Positions 15,682-23,900 of a DNA stretch of 37,482 nucleotides are shown piece after piece. Both the position numbers and the translations under genes were made by a program. Source of the stretch: Planctomycetota bacterium (GTDB lineage: Bacteria; Planctomycetota; SZUA-567; H5-PLA8). The stretch is from positions 1 through 37,482 of the forward strand of contig JAHCJK010000038.1 in assembly GCA_026184295.1 (NCBI GenBank), given 5' to 3'. Within the stretch, counting starts at the first letter, position 1. Every line of letters begins with the position of its first letter. The notes beneath the pieces were generated by a model that worked only from the letters and a program-made list of their open reading frames with translations, was not told the origin of the DNA and did not search any database.

Positions 15682-16596
15682 TCAGGTATGCACCGGTTTC
15701 GGACCGCGCGGAGCGGTTCGGCAGCGCAGGGGCGTCGTGCCGAGCACCTTCTTGAACGCGCGGCTGAAGTCGGAGGCGTTCGGGTATCCCACCGAGCGGG
15801 CGATGTCTGCGACGGGCAGAGCGGTCTCGCGCAGCAGCACCGCCGCCGTGTTGACGCGCAGGCGCAGCAGGTATTCCAGCGGCGCGCAGCCGAGCGCCGT
15901 CTGGAAGGCGCGCCGAAAGGTCCGTTCGCTCATGCAGCACGCGCCGGCCAGGTCGCCGATGGTGAGCGGCTTCGCGTAGGCCGTGGCCATGTGCGTCAGG
16001 GCCGGCTGGAGCCGCCGCACGGCCTCGTTTTCCGCGGAGGGCGCGCCGCGCGCGACCTTGGCCGCCTGCGCGTGGGCCAGCCCGCGGCGCACCCGCACCA
16101 TCATCGCGGCCAGCAGATGCCGCGCGGCGGTCTCGAAGCCTGCCTGGCGTTCTTCCAGTTCGCGAAAGAGCGCCGCAGCCAGGGCCGAGAGTTCACCGCC
16201 GCCGGCCGGCACGACCTGTTCGAAGCCCGCGGTCTCCACCGCGTGCGCCGTCGGCCAGCGCGCTTTTTCGCCCGGGCGGGCCCAATCCACGGCCTTGGCG
16301 TCGAAGTTCAGGAACTTCCACTTCGCGTGGCCTTCGCGCGTCCAGCCCATGTGAACCTGGCAGGGCCAGACGAGCATCACGTCGCCGGGCCCGTACGCGA
16401 ACGCGCGCTGGTTGATCGTGGCGATGCCGCTGCCGCTCAGGCAGAGCCCCAGTTCCATGCAGTCGTGGTAATGCGTCCACGCGGTGGGCCCGACGCCGAG
16501 CGTGCGGTCGCGCGGCGCGGTCATGCGCAGAAACGGATCGAGTTCGACCGGAATGAATTCGGCTTCGTTCAGGGGCAGGATCGGCGGGCGGTGCAT
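15682..16596 (-). CDS. AraC-family transcriptional regulator
   Basis: The 304-residue protein has an N-terminal cupin-like sensing domain (THYHDCMELGLCLSGSG, FAYGPGDVMLVWP) and a C-terminal AraC DNA-binding domain with two helix-turn-helix motifs (TIGDLAGACCMSERTFRRAFQ and VADIARSVGYPNASDFSRAFK, ending GTTPLRCR). It is the second AraC regulator in the window and lies between the aldolase gene (52 nt upstream) and the propeller gene (104 nt downstream), all leftward. It probably controls this cluster; its effector is unknown, perhaps a sugar acid given the aldolase and dehydrogenase. Confidence 0.9.
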   Translation of the reverse strand: MHRPPILPLNEAEFIPVELDPFLRMTAPRDRTLGVGPTAWTHYHDCMELGLCLSGSGIATINQRAFAYGPGDVMLVWPCQVHMGWTREGHAKWKFLNFDAKAVDWARPGEKARWPTAHAVETAGFEQVVPAGGGELSALAAALFRELEERQAGFETAARHLLAAMMVRVRRGLAHAQAAKVARGAPSAENEAVRRLQPALTHMATAYAKPLTIGDLAGACCMSERTFRRAFQTALGCAPLEYLLRLRVNTAAVLLRETALPVADIARSVGYPNASDFSRAFKKVLGTTPLRCRTAPRGPKPVHT

Positions 16597-16648
16597 GCCC
16601 GGGCGATTCTACCGCCCCCGCGGCCGGGCGCGAGGTTCGAGGCGCCGT

Positions 16649-17416
16649 TCAGCGCGGCTTCAGTTCCTTCACCGCCGCGGCGCCGCCGGACATGATCAGC
16701 CCGAAGTCGTAGTTGTACAGGAGCAGGCGCATGCCTTTGTCGCGCCAACTTTTCAGGCGCGCGAGGTCGGGTACATGGGTGCCGGCGGCCTTGCCCGCGC
16801 GCGTGGCCGCGTCGAGCGTCCGCTGGGTGTATTCGTCCACGAGCGGATGCAGCGGGTCTCGCACGCCCAGCGACATCGAAAGATCGGTCGGGCCCATCAG
16901 GGTCGCGTCCACGCCGGGCAGGTTCACGATCGCGTCGATGTCCTCGACGGCGTCCTTCGTCTCGATCTGCGCGATGATCATGGTCTCTTCGTTGGCGCGG
17001 TCGGCGTACTCGGCGGTCTTGACCGTGCGGTAGTCGGTGTTCGTACGCGCGTTGTTCATCCCGCGCCGGCCGACCGGCGGGTATTTGACGTACGAGATCA
17101 CCTGTTCGACCTGCGCGCGCGTGTGAATCCGCGGGATCATGATCCCCAGCGCGCCCGCGTCCATCGTCCGCGCGATAAAAGGATACTCGTGATCCGGCAC
17201 GCGCACGATCGGCGTGATGCCGGCCAGCCGCGCCATCACCATCATGTCGCTGATCGTCTCGAGGCTGTACGAACCGTGTTCGGTGTCGAGGATGAAGAAG
17301 TCGAACCCGACGACGGCCAGCGCCTGCGCGATGCCCGGCGTGCGCGTATCGCAGACCATCGTCCCCACCGCGGTCCCGCCGGACTTGAGCAGCCGCTTCA
17401 GTTTGTTCTCGATCAT
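16649..17416 (-). CDS. HpcH/HpaI-family class II aldolase (RhmA/GarL-like)
   Basis: The 255-residue protein matches the metal-dependent HpcH/HpaI aldolase family, which cleaves 2-keto-3-deoxy acids to pyruvate and an aldehyde. The active-site segment is ILDTEHGSY with H47 as the likely base. The metal ligands are Glu in AQIETKDA (about 148) and Asp in GPTDLS (about 174). The conserved IPRIHT and YPPVGRRGMN segments are present. Sister enzymes act on 2-keto-3-deoxy-rhamnonate or -glucarate; the exact substrate is open. The Shine-Dalgarno sequence TGAGG overlaps the end of an inverted repeat that separates this gene from the dehydrogenase upstream. Both belong to the same leftward cluster. Confidence 0.9.
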   Translation of the reverse strand: MIENKLKRLLKSGGTAVGTMVCDTRTPGIAQALAVVGFDFFILDTEHGSYSLETISDMMVMARLAGITPIVRVPDHEYPFIARTMDAGALGIMIPRIHTRAQVEQVISYVKYPPVGRRGMNNARTNTDYRTVKTAEYADRANEETMIIAQIETKDAVEDIDAIVNLPGVDATLMGPTDLSMSLGVRDPLHPLVDEYTQRTLDAATRAGKAAGTHVPDLARLKSWRDKGMRLLLYNYDFGLIMSGGAAAVKELKPR

Positions 17417-17428
17417 GGGACGTTTTCC

Positions 17429-17560
17429 TCACGCAAAGCCGCAAAGACGCCAAGCACGGCAAGAACAGCCCGCACGCGCTTCCCCTTCAATCCAGTTTCC
17501 CCAATCCAAAATCCAAAATGTAGTCCTTGCCGTTCTTCGCGTCTTTGCGTCTTTGCGCGA
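17429..17560. repeat. Imperfect inverted repeat with CGCAAAG arms (MITE/REP-like)
   Basis: Arms 17429-17465 and 17524-17560 are inverted copies that match at 32 of 37 positions; each carries repeated CGCAAAG units. The 58-nt centre includes CCAATCCAAAATCCAAAATG. Palindromic CGCAAAG/CTTTGCG elements of this look recur between genes in many bacterial genomes; no transposase is nearby. It sits between the 2-hydroxyacid dehydrogenase and the aldolase and its left edge supplies part of the aldolase Shine-Dalgarno sequence. Confidence 0.8.
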
Positions 17561-17572
17561 AACTACAAGCAC

Positions 17573-18550
17573 TTAGTCACGCCGCCGCCCTTCCCACACG
17601 TCCCCGTTCACCAGGCTCTTGGGCCGCTCGCCGCGCAGCAGCGCCAGGACCTGTTCCATCGCGCCGAGGTGCATGGCGCGTTCGCATTCGGCGGTGTGCG
17701 AGGCGATGTGCGGGGTGACGATCGCGTTCGGCAGGGTCAGCAGCGGGTGGCCCGGCGCCATCGGCTCCGTCTCGAAGACGTCCAGCCCGGCGCCCGCGAT
17801 TCGGTTCGAACGCAGCGCCTCGATCAGCGCGGCCTCGTCCACGATCGGGCCGCGCGCGCAGTTGACCAGGCAGGCCGTCGGCTTCATCGCTTCGAACTGC
17901 CCGCGCCCGATCAGCCCGCGCGTCTGCGGCGAGAGCGCGCAGTGCAGCGAGACGAAGTCGGCCTCGCGCAGGACCTCGTTCAGGTCCTTGCGCAGTTCCA
18001 CGCCCAGGCCCTCGGCGCGCGCAGGGTCCAGGAACGGGTCGAAGGCGACCACGCGCATGCCCAGGCCGTCGCGGCAGGTCTTCGCCACGATTCCGCCGAT
18101 GCGCCCGACGCCCACCAGACCCAGCGTCTTGCCTTTCAGCTCCGCGCCGAAGAATTCGGCCCGCGTCTCCCAGCCGCGCGCGCGCAGGCTCGCGTCGCTC
18201 TTCACCAGGCCTTTGGCCAGCGCGAAGATCAGCGAGACCGCGTGTTCCGCGGTGGACTGGCTCGGCGCGTCCGGCGTGTTCACGACGCAGACGCCGTGGC
18301 GCGTGGCGGCCGGCAGGTCGATGTTGTCCACGCCCACGCCCGGCCGGCCGATGACTTTCAGCTTCGCCGCCGTCTTGAACTCCGGCTCGCGAATCTCCCA
18401 CATGTTGGAAAGAATCAGCGCGTCGGCGCGGGCGAGCGCCTCGCGGCGTTCGGGCGTGTCTTCCAAAAGCGGCCCGACCAGTTCGTGATCCTTCTGCGCG
18501 AGCGCCCGCGCGTCGGGATGAACCCGGCTGTCGAAAACGATCGTCGGCAT
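17573..18550 (-). CDS. D-isomer-specific 2-hydroxyacid dehydrogenase
   Basis: From ATG 18550 (GGGAG just upstream) the product is 325 residues, the usual family length. The NAD(P)-binding motif is GLVGVGRIGG (144-153). The catalytic triad is R233 (NCARGPIVDE), E262 (DVFETEP) and H281 (TPHIASHT). PGVGVDNIDLP (70-80) and NTPDAPSQSTAEH are typical of the phosphoglycerate/glyoxylate dehydrogenase group. A longer frame to 18655 adds 35 unconserved residues and is not needed. It catalyses reversible oxidation of a 2-hydroxyacid to the 2-keto acid. As first gene of a leftward run with an HpcH/HpaI aldolase it may handle a sugar acid or the pyruvate/lactate-type product. 3-phosphoglycerate dehydrogenase is less likely because no serine genes are near. 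Confidence 0.9.
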   Translation of the reverse strand: MPTIVFDSRVHPDARALAQKDHELVGPLLEDTPERREALARADALILSNMWEIREPEFKTAAKLKVIGRPGVGVDNIDLPAATRHGVCVVNTPDAPSQSTAEHAVSLIFALAKGLVKSDASLRARGWETRAEFFGAELKGKTLGLVGVGRIGGIVAKTCRDGLGMRVVAFDPFLDPARAEGLGVELRKDLNEVLREADFVSLHCALSPQTRGLIGRGQFEAMKPTACLVNCARGPIVDEAALIEALRSNRIAGAGLDVFETEPMAPGHPLLTLPNAIVTPHIASHTAECERAMHLGAMEQVLALLRGERPKSLVNGDVWEGRRRD

Positions 18551-18870
18551 GGATGCTCCCGGCAAAAATGCGTGCGTGGCTGGCGACCCCGAAGCGCCGA
18601 TGCTGCGACGATTCGTGGAAAAAGTCCATACCCTAATGCGCCCTCGCGTTCCCAAATCGCGCCCGCTCCGGACGCGGGCCGCCGCAGGCCCTCGCTAACC
18701 GGCGTTCGCAACGGCGCATACGCGCGTCTGGTTCAAGGCCTGTACCTTCGAGAAATTTTCACGCGCGGTCTTAAATCACCTCGTAGGTAAGGTGGAAATT
18801 GAATGGACTCCTCTCGGGCCGAGCGGGAAAATTGCGCAGACGTCAAAACCCTGGGGCGAGGGTGGGAGTT
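18551..18870. other. 320-base intergenic region between divergent catabolic genes
   Basis: This gap must hold promoters for the leftward dehydrogenase cluster and the rightward dioxygenase/GH109-like pair. The stretch 18748-18800 is AT-richer (GAGAAATTTTCACG, TCTTAAATCACC), and CACCT/AGGTG form a short inverted repeat at 18778-18795. I see no RNA gene and no confident -35/-10 pair. Confidence 0.4.
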
Positions 18871-19644
18871 ATGAAACCGAGCGTGCTGTCGGAAGACGAT
18901 GTCGAGCAGTTCGTGGAAAAAGGATTCGTGCTGCTGCGCGAAGCCTTTCCCGCCGAAGTGGCCGCGCGCGTCCGCGAATTCCTGTGGAAGGAGATGGGGC
19001 TGAGCCCCGACGATCCGTCCGGTTGGACGAAGCCGCTCATCCATCTCAAGCACGCCTACGAAGGCCCGCCCTTTACCGATTCGTTCACGCCGCGCCTCTG
19101 CGGCGCGCTCGACGACGTGATGGGCCCGGGGCGCTGGAACCCCAAGACCACGCTCGGGTGGTGGCCGGTCTCGTTTCCCGGTTTCGAGCATCCGCCGTGG
19201 AAGGAACCGGAGACCGGCTGGCACATCGACGGCATCCAGTTCCACCATCACGTGAATTCGCCCGACCAGGGCCTGCTGCCGATCTTCCTCTTCTCCGACA
19301 TCGCGCCTGGCGGCGGCGGAACGGTTCTCGACGTCGGCTCGCACAGGATCGCCGCGCGCATCCTCCACGAGGCCGAACCCGACGGCCTTCACGTGCAGGA
19401 ACTGGGCAAGCGCGTCGCGCAGCATCCGTTCCAGCAGATCGTCGAATCCCAAGGGCGCGCCGGCGACGTCGTGCTGATACATCCGTTCGTGCGCCACGCC
19501 CGCAGCATGAACACCGGTTCGTCGGTGCGCTTCATCTGCAACCCGTGCTTCGTCCTGAAGGAACCGATGAACCTGAAGCGCGAAGACCCCGCGGAGTATT
19601 CGCCGGTGGAGCGCGCCATCGTCGAGGCCCTCGCCACGGCCTGA
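18871..19644 (+). CDS. Phytanoyl-CoA dioxygenase-family oxygenase (second copy)
   Basis: From ATG 18871 (GGGAG 3 nt from it) the product is 257 residues. The PhyH pattern is clear: VEKGFVLLREAFP at the start, iron ligands H118 and D120 in WHIDGIQF, a GGGGTVLDVGSHR strand, and the distal His in IHPFVRHARSMN (H204 or H209). An upstream TTG at 18799 would add 24 Arg/Gly-rich residues without support. It differs strongly from the first PhyH protein at 7849, so the two are not recent duplicates. It is followed by a GH109-like oxidoreductase on the same strand after 159 nt. Confidence 0.9.
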   Translation: MKPSVLSEDDVEQFVEKGFVLLREAFPAEVAARVREFLWKEMGLSPDDPSGWTKPLIHLKHAYEGPPFTDSFTPRLCGALDDVMGPGRWNPKTTLGWWPVSFPGFEHPPWKEPETGWHIDGIQFHHHVNSPDQGLLPIFLFSDIAPGGGGTVLDVGSHRIAARILHEAEPDGLHVQELGKRVAQHPFQQIVESQGRAGDVVLIHPFVRHARSMNTGSSVRFICNPCFVLKEPMNLKREDPAEYSPVERAIVEALATA

Positions 19645-19803
19645 CGGACCCGCCGGCGCCGGCCACGCAGCCGCGCTTGCGCCGGGCGGCGGCGCGCTGT
19701 AGGACAAGAGCCTCGCCTGGAGTGTTCATAACGTTAAAAGCCGGCCGGACGGCCGCGCGGATCGGTCGCGCAGGACGGCGCCTGCGCCCTACGGGAGACT
19801 CAC

Positions 19804-21042
19804 ATGAAGAAGCGTGGCCGGAGTACGCCCAAAGTCGTGCGCGTGGGCGTGGTGGGCGTGGGCGGTCGCGGCACCTTTCTGATGAAGACGCTGCTCTCGA
19901 TCCCGGGCGTCGAAGTGCGCGCGGTGGCCGACGCGAGCAAGGACAACGCGGCGCGCGCGCAGGGCATCGTGCGCGAAAAGCAGGGCAGCGACCCGGCCGC
20001 GTACGTCGGCGGAGCTTCTCAATACGAAAAGATGTGCGCGCGCGAGGACCTCGACGCGGTCGTCTGCGGCGGGCCGTGGGAGATTCACGTGCCCGTGATG
20101 GTCGCGGCGATGAAGCACGGCAAGTACGGCGCGACCGAAGTGCCCGCCGCCACCACCGTCGAAGAATGCTGGGACCTGGTGAACACCAGCGAGAAGACCG
20201 GCATGCCCTGCATGATGCTGGAAAACGTCTGCTACTTCCAGAACGTGCTGACGGTGCTGCGCATGGTCCGCGAAGCGTGCTTCGGCGAACTGATCCACTT
20301 CGAGGCCGGCTACCAGCACGACGTCCGCATGACCAAGATCTCGAAGGAAGGCGCGATCAAGTGGCGCGGCGCGCACTCGTTGAACAAGAACGGCAACCTG
20401 TACCCGACGCACCAGATCGGGCCGATCGCGCAGTGGGCGAACATCAACCGCGGCGACCGCTTCGACTACCTGACCAGCATGAGTTCCAACGCGCGCGGCA
20501 TCAACGATTACGCCGCGAAGCTGCTCGGCAAGCGCCACCCGCTGGCGAAGAAGAAGTTCGCGCTCGGCGACGTGAACTGCGCGCTGATCAAGTCGGTGAA
20601 GGGCCTGACCGTGACGCTCTACCACGACACCAACCTGCCGCGCCCCTACGACCTGATCTTCCGCTGCCAGGGCGTGAAGGGCCTGTACATGGGCACCGTG
20701 GACGGCGTCTACCTCGACGGCGTCTCCCCCGAGCACCACAAGTACGAACCGTTCGCGCCGTACATGAAAAAGTACGCGCACCCGCTCTGGAAGGGCCTGC
20801 AGAAGGAAGCGGCCAGGAACGGCGGCCACGGCGGCGGCGACTACATCACGCTCTGGGAATTCGTCCGCGCCGTCCGCAACAAGACCGAGGTGCCCATCGA
20901 CGTCTACGACGCCGCCACCTGGAGCGTCATCACGCCGCTGACGATAGAATCGGTGAAGAAGGGCAGCGCGCCCGTGAAGTTCCCCGACTTTACCCGCGGA
21001 AAGTGGAAGACGCGCAAGCCGCTGCCGATCAGCAAGCCGTAG
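19804..21042 (+). CDS. Gfo/Idh/MocA-family protein, GH109 (alpha-N-acetylgalactosaminidase)-like
   Basis: The 412-residue protein has an N-terminal Rossmann fold with GVGGRG (18-23) for NAD(H) and TEVPAA (111-116) in place of the usual EKP. The rest follows the GH109 branch: ECWDLV, CMMLENVCYF (136-145), GELIHFEAGYQHDVR (151-165), GNLYPTHQIGPIA (187-199) and NINRGDRFDYLTSMSS. GH109 enzymes cleave glycosides by an NAD-dependent oxidation-elimination-reduction cycle. Unlike many members it shows no Tat or Sec signal, so it should be cytoplasmic and could be a plain sugar dehydrogenase. GGGAG precedes the ATG by 6 nt. A strong hairpin follows at 21103. Confidence 0.85.
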   Translation: MKKRGRSTPKVVRVGVVGVGGRGTFLMKTLLSIPGVEVRAVADASKDNAARAQGIVREKQGSDPAAYVGGASQYEKMCAREDLDAVVCGGPWEIHVPVMVAAMKHGKYGATEVPAATTVEECWDLVNTSEKTGMPCMMLENVCYFQNVLTVLRMVREACFGELIHFEAGYQHDVRMTKISKEGAIKWRGAHSLNKNGNLYPTHQIGPIAQWANINRGDRFDYLTSMSSNARGINDYAAKLLGKRHPLAKKKFALGDVNCALIKSVKGLTVTLYHDTNLPRPYDLIFRCQGVKGLYMGTVDGVYLDGVSPEHHKYEPFAPYMKKYAHPLWKGLQKEAARNGGHGGGDYITLWEFVRAVRNKTEVPIDVYDAATWSVITPLTIESVKKGSAPVKFPDFTRGKWKTRKPLPISKP

Positions 21043-21055
21043 ACTGGCCGAAACC

Positions 21056-21164
21056 GAAAACGGCAAACGACAACGCTCAAACAAACAGAAAACAGCACAA
21101 CGCAAGACGCCGGGAGCCATCTCCCGGCGTCTTGTATTTCGGTTTGCCGTTTTCCGTTTGTTTG
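21056..21164. repeat. Nested inverted repeats around a terminator hairpin
   Basis: GAAAACGGCAAAC (21056-21068) is an exact inverted copy of 21142-21154. CAAACAAACAGAAAAC (21078-21093) is inverted at 21149-21164 with one mismatch. Both pairs enclose the perfect hairpin at 21103-21134. The element fills most of the gap between two convergent genes. Confidence 0.7.
21103..21134. terminator. Bidirectional terminator-type hairpin
   Basis: A perfect 14-bp stem (arms 21103-21116 and 21121-21134, loop CCAT) lies 60 nt after the GH109-like stop and 66 nt before the stop of the facing PcRGLX-like gene. GTATTTCGGTTTG follows on the plus strand; U-runs are short, so termination efficiency is uncertain. 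Confidence 0.75.
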
Positions 21165-21199
21165 AAGTTTGACGTTTGCTGCTTTTCGTTTCCGCGCGC

Positions 21200-23680
21200 T
21201 TACTTTTCAGTCAGCGCGGCCGCCACCACGCTGCCGCGGCAGAACCCCGTCGCGACTTTGCAGTTCCGGTAAACCGGCGTGCGGCTCGCGCCCTGGCTGG
21301 CCTTCTGGTCCAGGTCGTACGCGGCGGCGGCGATGGCCAGGTAACGCGCGCGGCGTTCGTCGCTGGCGACGTGCGCGCTGGCGAGCGCGAAGGCGTCGGC
21401 CAGCCAGCCGTTCGTGGGGATGAAGTTCCACGAGTCGTTGCTCGGATGCTGCATTTTCGGCGCGCGGGGCTTGCCGTCGCCGCGCACGCTGTCCGAGAAG
21501 CCCGCCTCCGGGCCGTGCCAGCCGAGCCGCTCGATCACGTCGAGGTACGAGGTCATGCTTTCGAGCGTCTGGCGGTAGAGCGGCGCGTCGGGGGCCTGGC
21601 CGGCATCGGCGAGCGCGTCGAGCAGGCGCCCGCATTCGCGCAGGTAGATCGAGTTGGTGAAGTCGCCGGCGTGCGGGTTCTTGTCGAGCTTCTCCTCCCA
21701 CTGCTTCTTGAAGTTGGCGCGGGCGAGAATCTTCGCGGCGAGCGCCAGGTACTTCTCGTCGCGCGTGGCGGCGTAGGCGTCGGTCAGGATCTGCATCGAG
21801 TGGCCGCTGTCGCGCCCGACGTTGTCGCTCTGCGGGAAACGGTCTTCGCCGATCTTGTACGCGACGCTTTCGGTGCATTCGAGCGCGATCTCGCGGTGGC
21901 GCGCGTCGCCGGTCAGATAATAAAGGAGCCACTGGCCGCGCGAATGGTAGTGCCCGCTCTCGGGCCCGCCGCCGCGGCCCCACGGCCAGTCGGCGGTGTT
22001 CCAGAACTTGTCGGTCGGCGCGCCGCGGTGGCCCGCGTCGCCGGCCTCGACGCCGTGCGCCGTATGCGTAAAGTGCCCGCCGCAGTAGACGCCGTCCTGC
22101 GCCTTCTCGCGCGGCCAGCAGTGGTACGTGTCGATGTCGGCCTCGTGGCGCAGCGCGGCGCGCCCGAGCGCCCACCAGTCGGCGGCGGCCTCGTCGTCCA
22201 CGCCGGCGTTGCGCAGGGCCTGGTAGAGCATCCCGAAGCCCCAGTCGTACTCCTGGTTGTAGTGGCTGATCACGAGCTGCGCTTCGCGCGGCGCGTCCTT
22301 GCAGCCGCGTTCGTTGTCGGCCCACAGGTCGCCGAAGTTGCGCCAGCCGTACTCGTCGATCACTTCGCGCTGCGTGAAGACGTTGCGGCGCGGATCGCGG
22401 ATCATCGCCACCACCGCGCGTTCGAAGGCCGGGCGGCGCGCGTCGTCGCGGCGCACGAACGGCCCTTCTGCGCGCGAAGACTCCAGCGCCTCGGCCGTCG
22501 GCAGGGCCACCAAAGGCGCGGCGCAGGCGGCCTGGAGCCGGCGGCTTTCGGGCTCGTCCCACGCGGCGGGCGCGAGCGCGACGGTGGCCTCCCAGCTCTT
22601 GGCTTCCCCGCCCTGCAGTTCGATCTCGCCCGAACCGAACGTGCTGGAGAAGTATTCCAGGGTCGCGGGCGCGCCCGCGGCGGTGTCGATGGCGACGGGG
22701 TAGTTCTGCCAGAAGTCGCGGATGCCCAGGCCCACGGTAAGACCGCCGGCCGCGGCCTCGACCCACGGCTGCGCGCGGAAGTTCGAGCCCTTGTGCTGCC
22801 CGTCCAGGCAGACGCGGTAGCCCGCGTAGCGCTGCGGAATCTTGCCGTGGCGGTCGAGGTGCGTGCGCATATCCCAGTGCAGGCCGCCGGAAGATTCCTG
22901 TTCGATGCGCACGTCCGTGCCGGGGCGATGGAAGGAAGCGCGCTCGTCCACCGCGTACTTCCCGGCCGCGAGCCCGTTCTTCGCGCCGAGCTTGAGGCCG
23001 AAGACGCTCAGGTACGACGCGCCGGGCGAACCGAGCGGCCAGCGGCCGAGGAATTCGCGCACGGCGGGATTGGGATTCGTGAGCGCCGCCTGGACGCTCA
23101 GCAGCGGCGAACCCGCCGAGACGCTGAAGCGCAGCGCGGCTTCGAGCGGGCGTTCGAGCCCGCTGGGGATCGTGTAGCGCACGCAGACGGTCGCGCGCGC
23201 GGGCCCGGCGGCTTCAAGGGCGCACGCCACCGGACGGGCCTCCGCGGGCGCGGCCCCGGCCAGGCCCAGGATCAACTTGAGCGGCAGGGCTTCGGCGCCG
23301 GACGTGTTCACGGCCAGTTCCACCGCGCCGTTCGCGCCGGTCTTGACGTTCAGGCGCAGGCGGTCGGAAAAGATCTTGGCCGAGGTGCCGTCCGCTTCGG
23401 CCGAGACCGGACCCGCGGCGGCGGGGCCTTCGTTCTCGATCTCCACGTCCACGCGCCGGGTCTCGCCCGCGCCGCAGGACGCGGCTAGGTCCAGCAGCAG
23501 CCACTTCACGGAGCCGTCTCCCCACCGGGCCAGCACGGTGCTTTGCACGGGCGATCCGCCGGCGCGCGCCACGGGGGCCTGCGCCTTCACGCTTCCGCGC
23601 GGCAGCGGCACGCCCACGCGCACGGGTTCGTGTTCGCGCGCGATGCCCAGGGTTTCGGTGAGGAGAAAGGTGGTACGCAT
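21200..23680 (-). CDS. PcRGLX/YetA-like protein (RIFT barrel, beta-sandwich, alpha/alpha toroid; possible rhamnogalacturonan lyase)
   Basis: The 826-residue protein opens with the RIFT-barrel pattern PVRVGVPLPRGSVK and VLARWGDGSVKWLLLDL. A central beta-sandwich follows, about 240-400. The C-terminal half is an alpha/alpha toroid (SHYNQEYDWGFGMLYQALRN, HTAHGVEAGDAGHRG, ESGHYHSRGQWLLYYLTGD, DSGHSMQILTDAYAATRDEKYL). This order is that of the YetA/PcRGLX family, which includes exo-acting rhamnogalacturonan lyases (PL26). Conserved His, Tyr and Trp in the toroid could form the active site. No signal peptide is visible, so it would act on imported oligosaccharides. GGAG lies 12 nt from ATG 23680, farther than usual. 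It converges on the GH109-like gene across a terminator. Confidence 0.8.
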   Translation of the reverse strand: MRTTFLLTETLGIAREHEPVRVGVPLPRGSVKAQAPVARAGGSPVQSTVLARWGDGSVKWLLLDLAASCGAGETRRVDVEIENEGPAAAGPVSAEADGTSAKIFSDRLRLNVKTGANGAVELAVNTSGAEALPLKLILGLAGAAPAEARPVACALEAAGPARATVCVRYTIPSGLERPLEAALRFSVSAGSPLLSVQAALTNPNPAVREFLGRWPLGSPGASYLSVFGLKLGAKNGLAAGKYAVDERASFHRPGTDVRIEQESSGGLHWDMRTHLDRHGKIPQRYAGYRVCLDGQHKGSNFRAQPWVEAAAGGLTVGLGIRDFWQNYPVAIDTAAGAPATLEYFSSTFGSGEIELQGGEAKSWEATVALAPAAWDEPESRRLQAACAAPLVALPTAEALESSRAEGPFVRRDDARRPAFERAVVAMIRDPRRNVFTQREVIDEYGWRNFGDLWADNERGCKDAPREAQLVISHYNQEYDWGFGMLYQALRNAGVDDEAAADWWALGRAALRHEADIDTYHCWPREKAQDGVYCGGHFTHTAHGVEAGDAGHRGAPTDKFWNTADWPWGRGGGPESGHYHSRGQWLLYYLTGDARHREIALECTESVAYKIGEDRFPQSDNVGRDSGHSMQILTDAYAATRDEKYLALAAKILARANFKKQWEEKLDKNPHAGDFTNSIYLRECGRLLDALADAGQAPDAPLYRQTLESMTSYLDVIERLGWHGPEAGFSDSVRGDGKPRAPKMQHPSNDSWNFIPTNGWLADAFALASAHVASDERRARYLAIAAAAYDLDQKASQGASRTPVYRNCKVATGFCRGSVVAAALTEK

Positions 23681-23900
23681 AGCGTAAGCAAGCTCCGGGT
23701 TCCGCGAGTCCCCCGGCGAACCGCTCGATTGCGCGCGCAGGACTCGTCTCGATGTCTCCTGTAGTCTACACGCCCAACCACCCGGCGGCCGAATCGGCCT
23801 TCAAAAAGGCACCTTGGGAGAATCGGGACCGAAGCCACTCGCTGGAAAATGGAAACGCGGCTTGGCACGCGGGGTTTTTCCCCGGTGCACATGCGTGGAA

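Noticed and set aside
12572..15979. Very long rightward open frame (over 1,100 codons) opposite the propeller gene
   Set aside because: It is the antisense shadow of a high-G+C gene. The product is His/Arg/Gly-rich without domains, and the minus frame shows a signal peptide and propeller blades.
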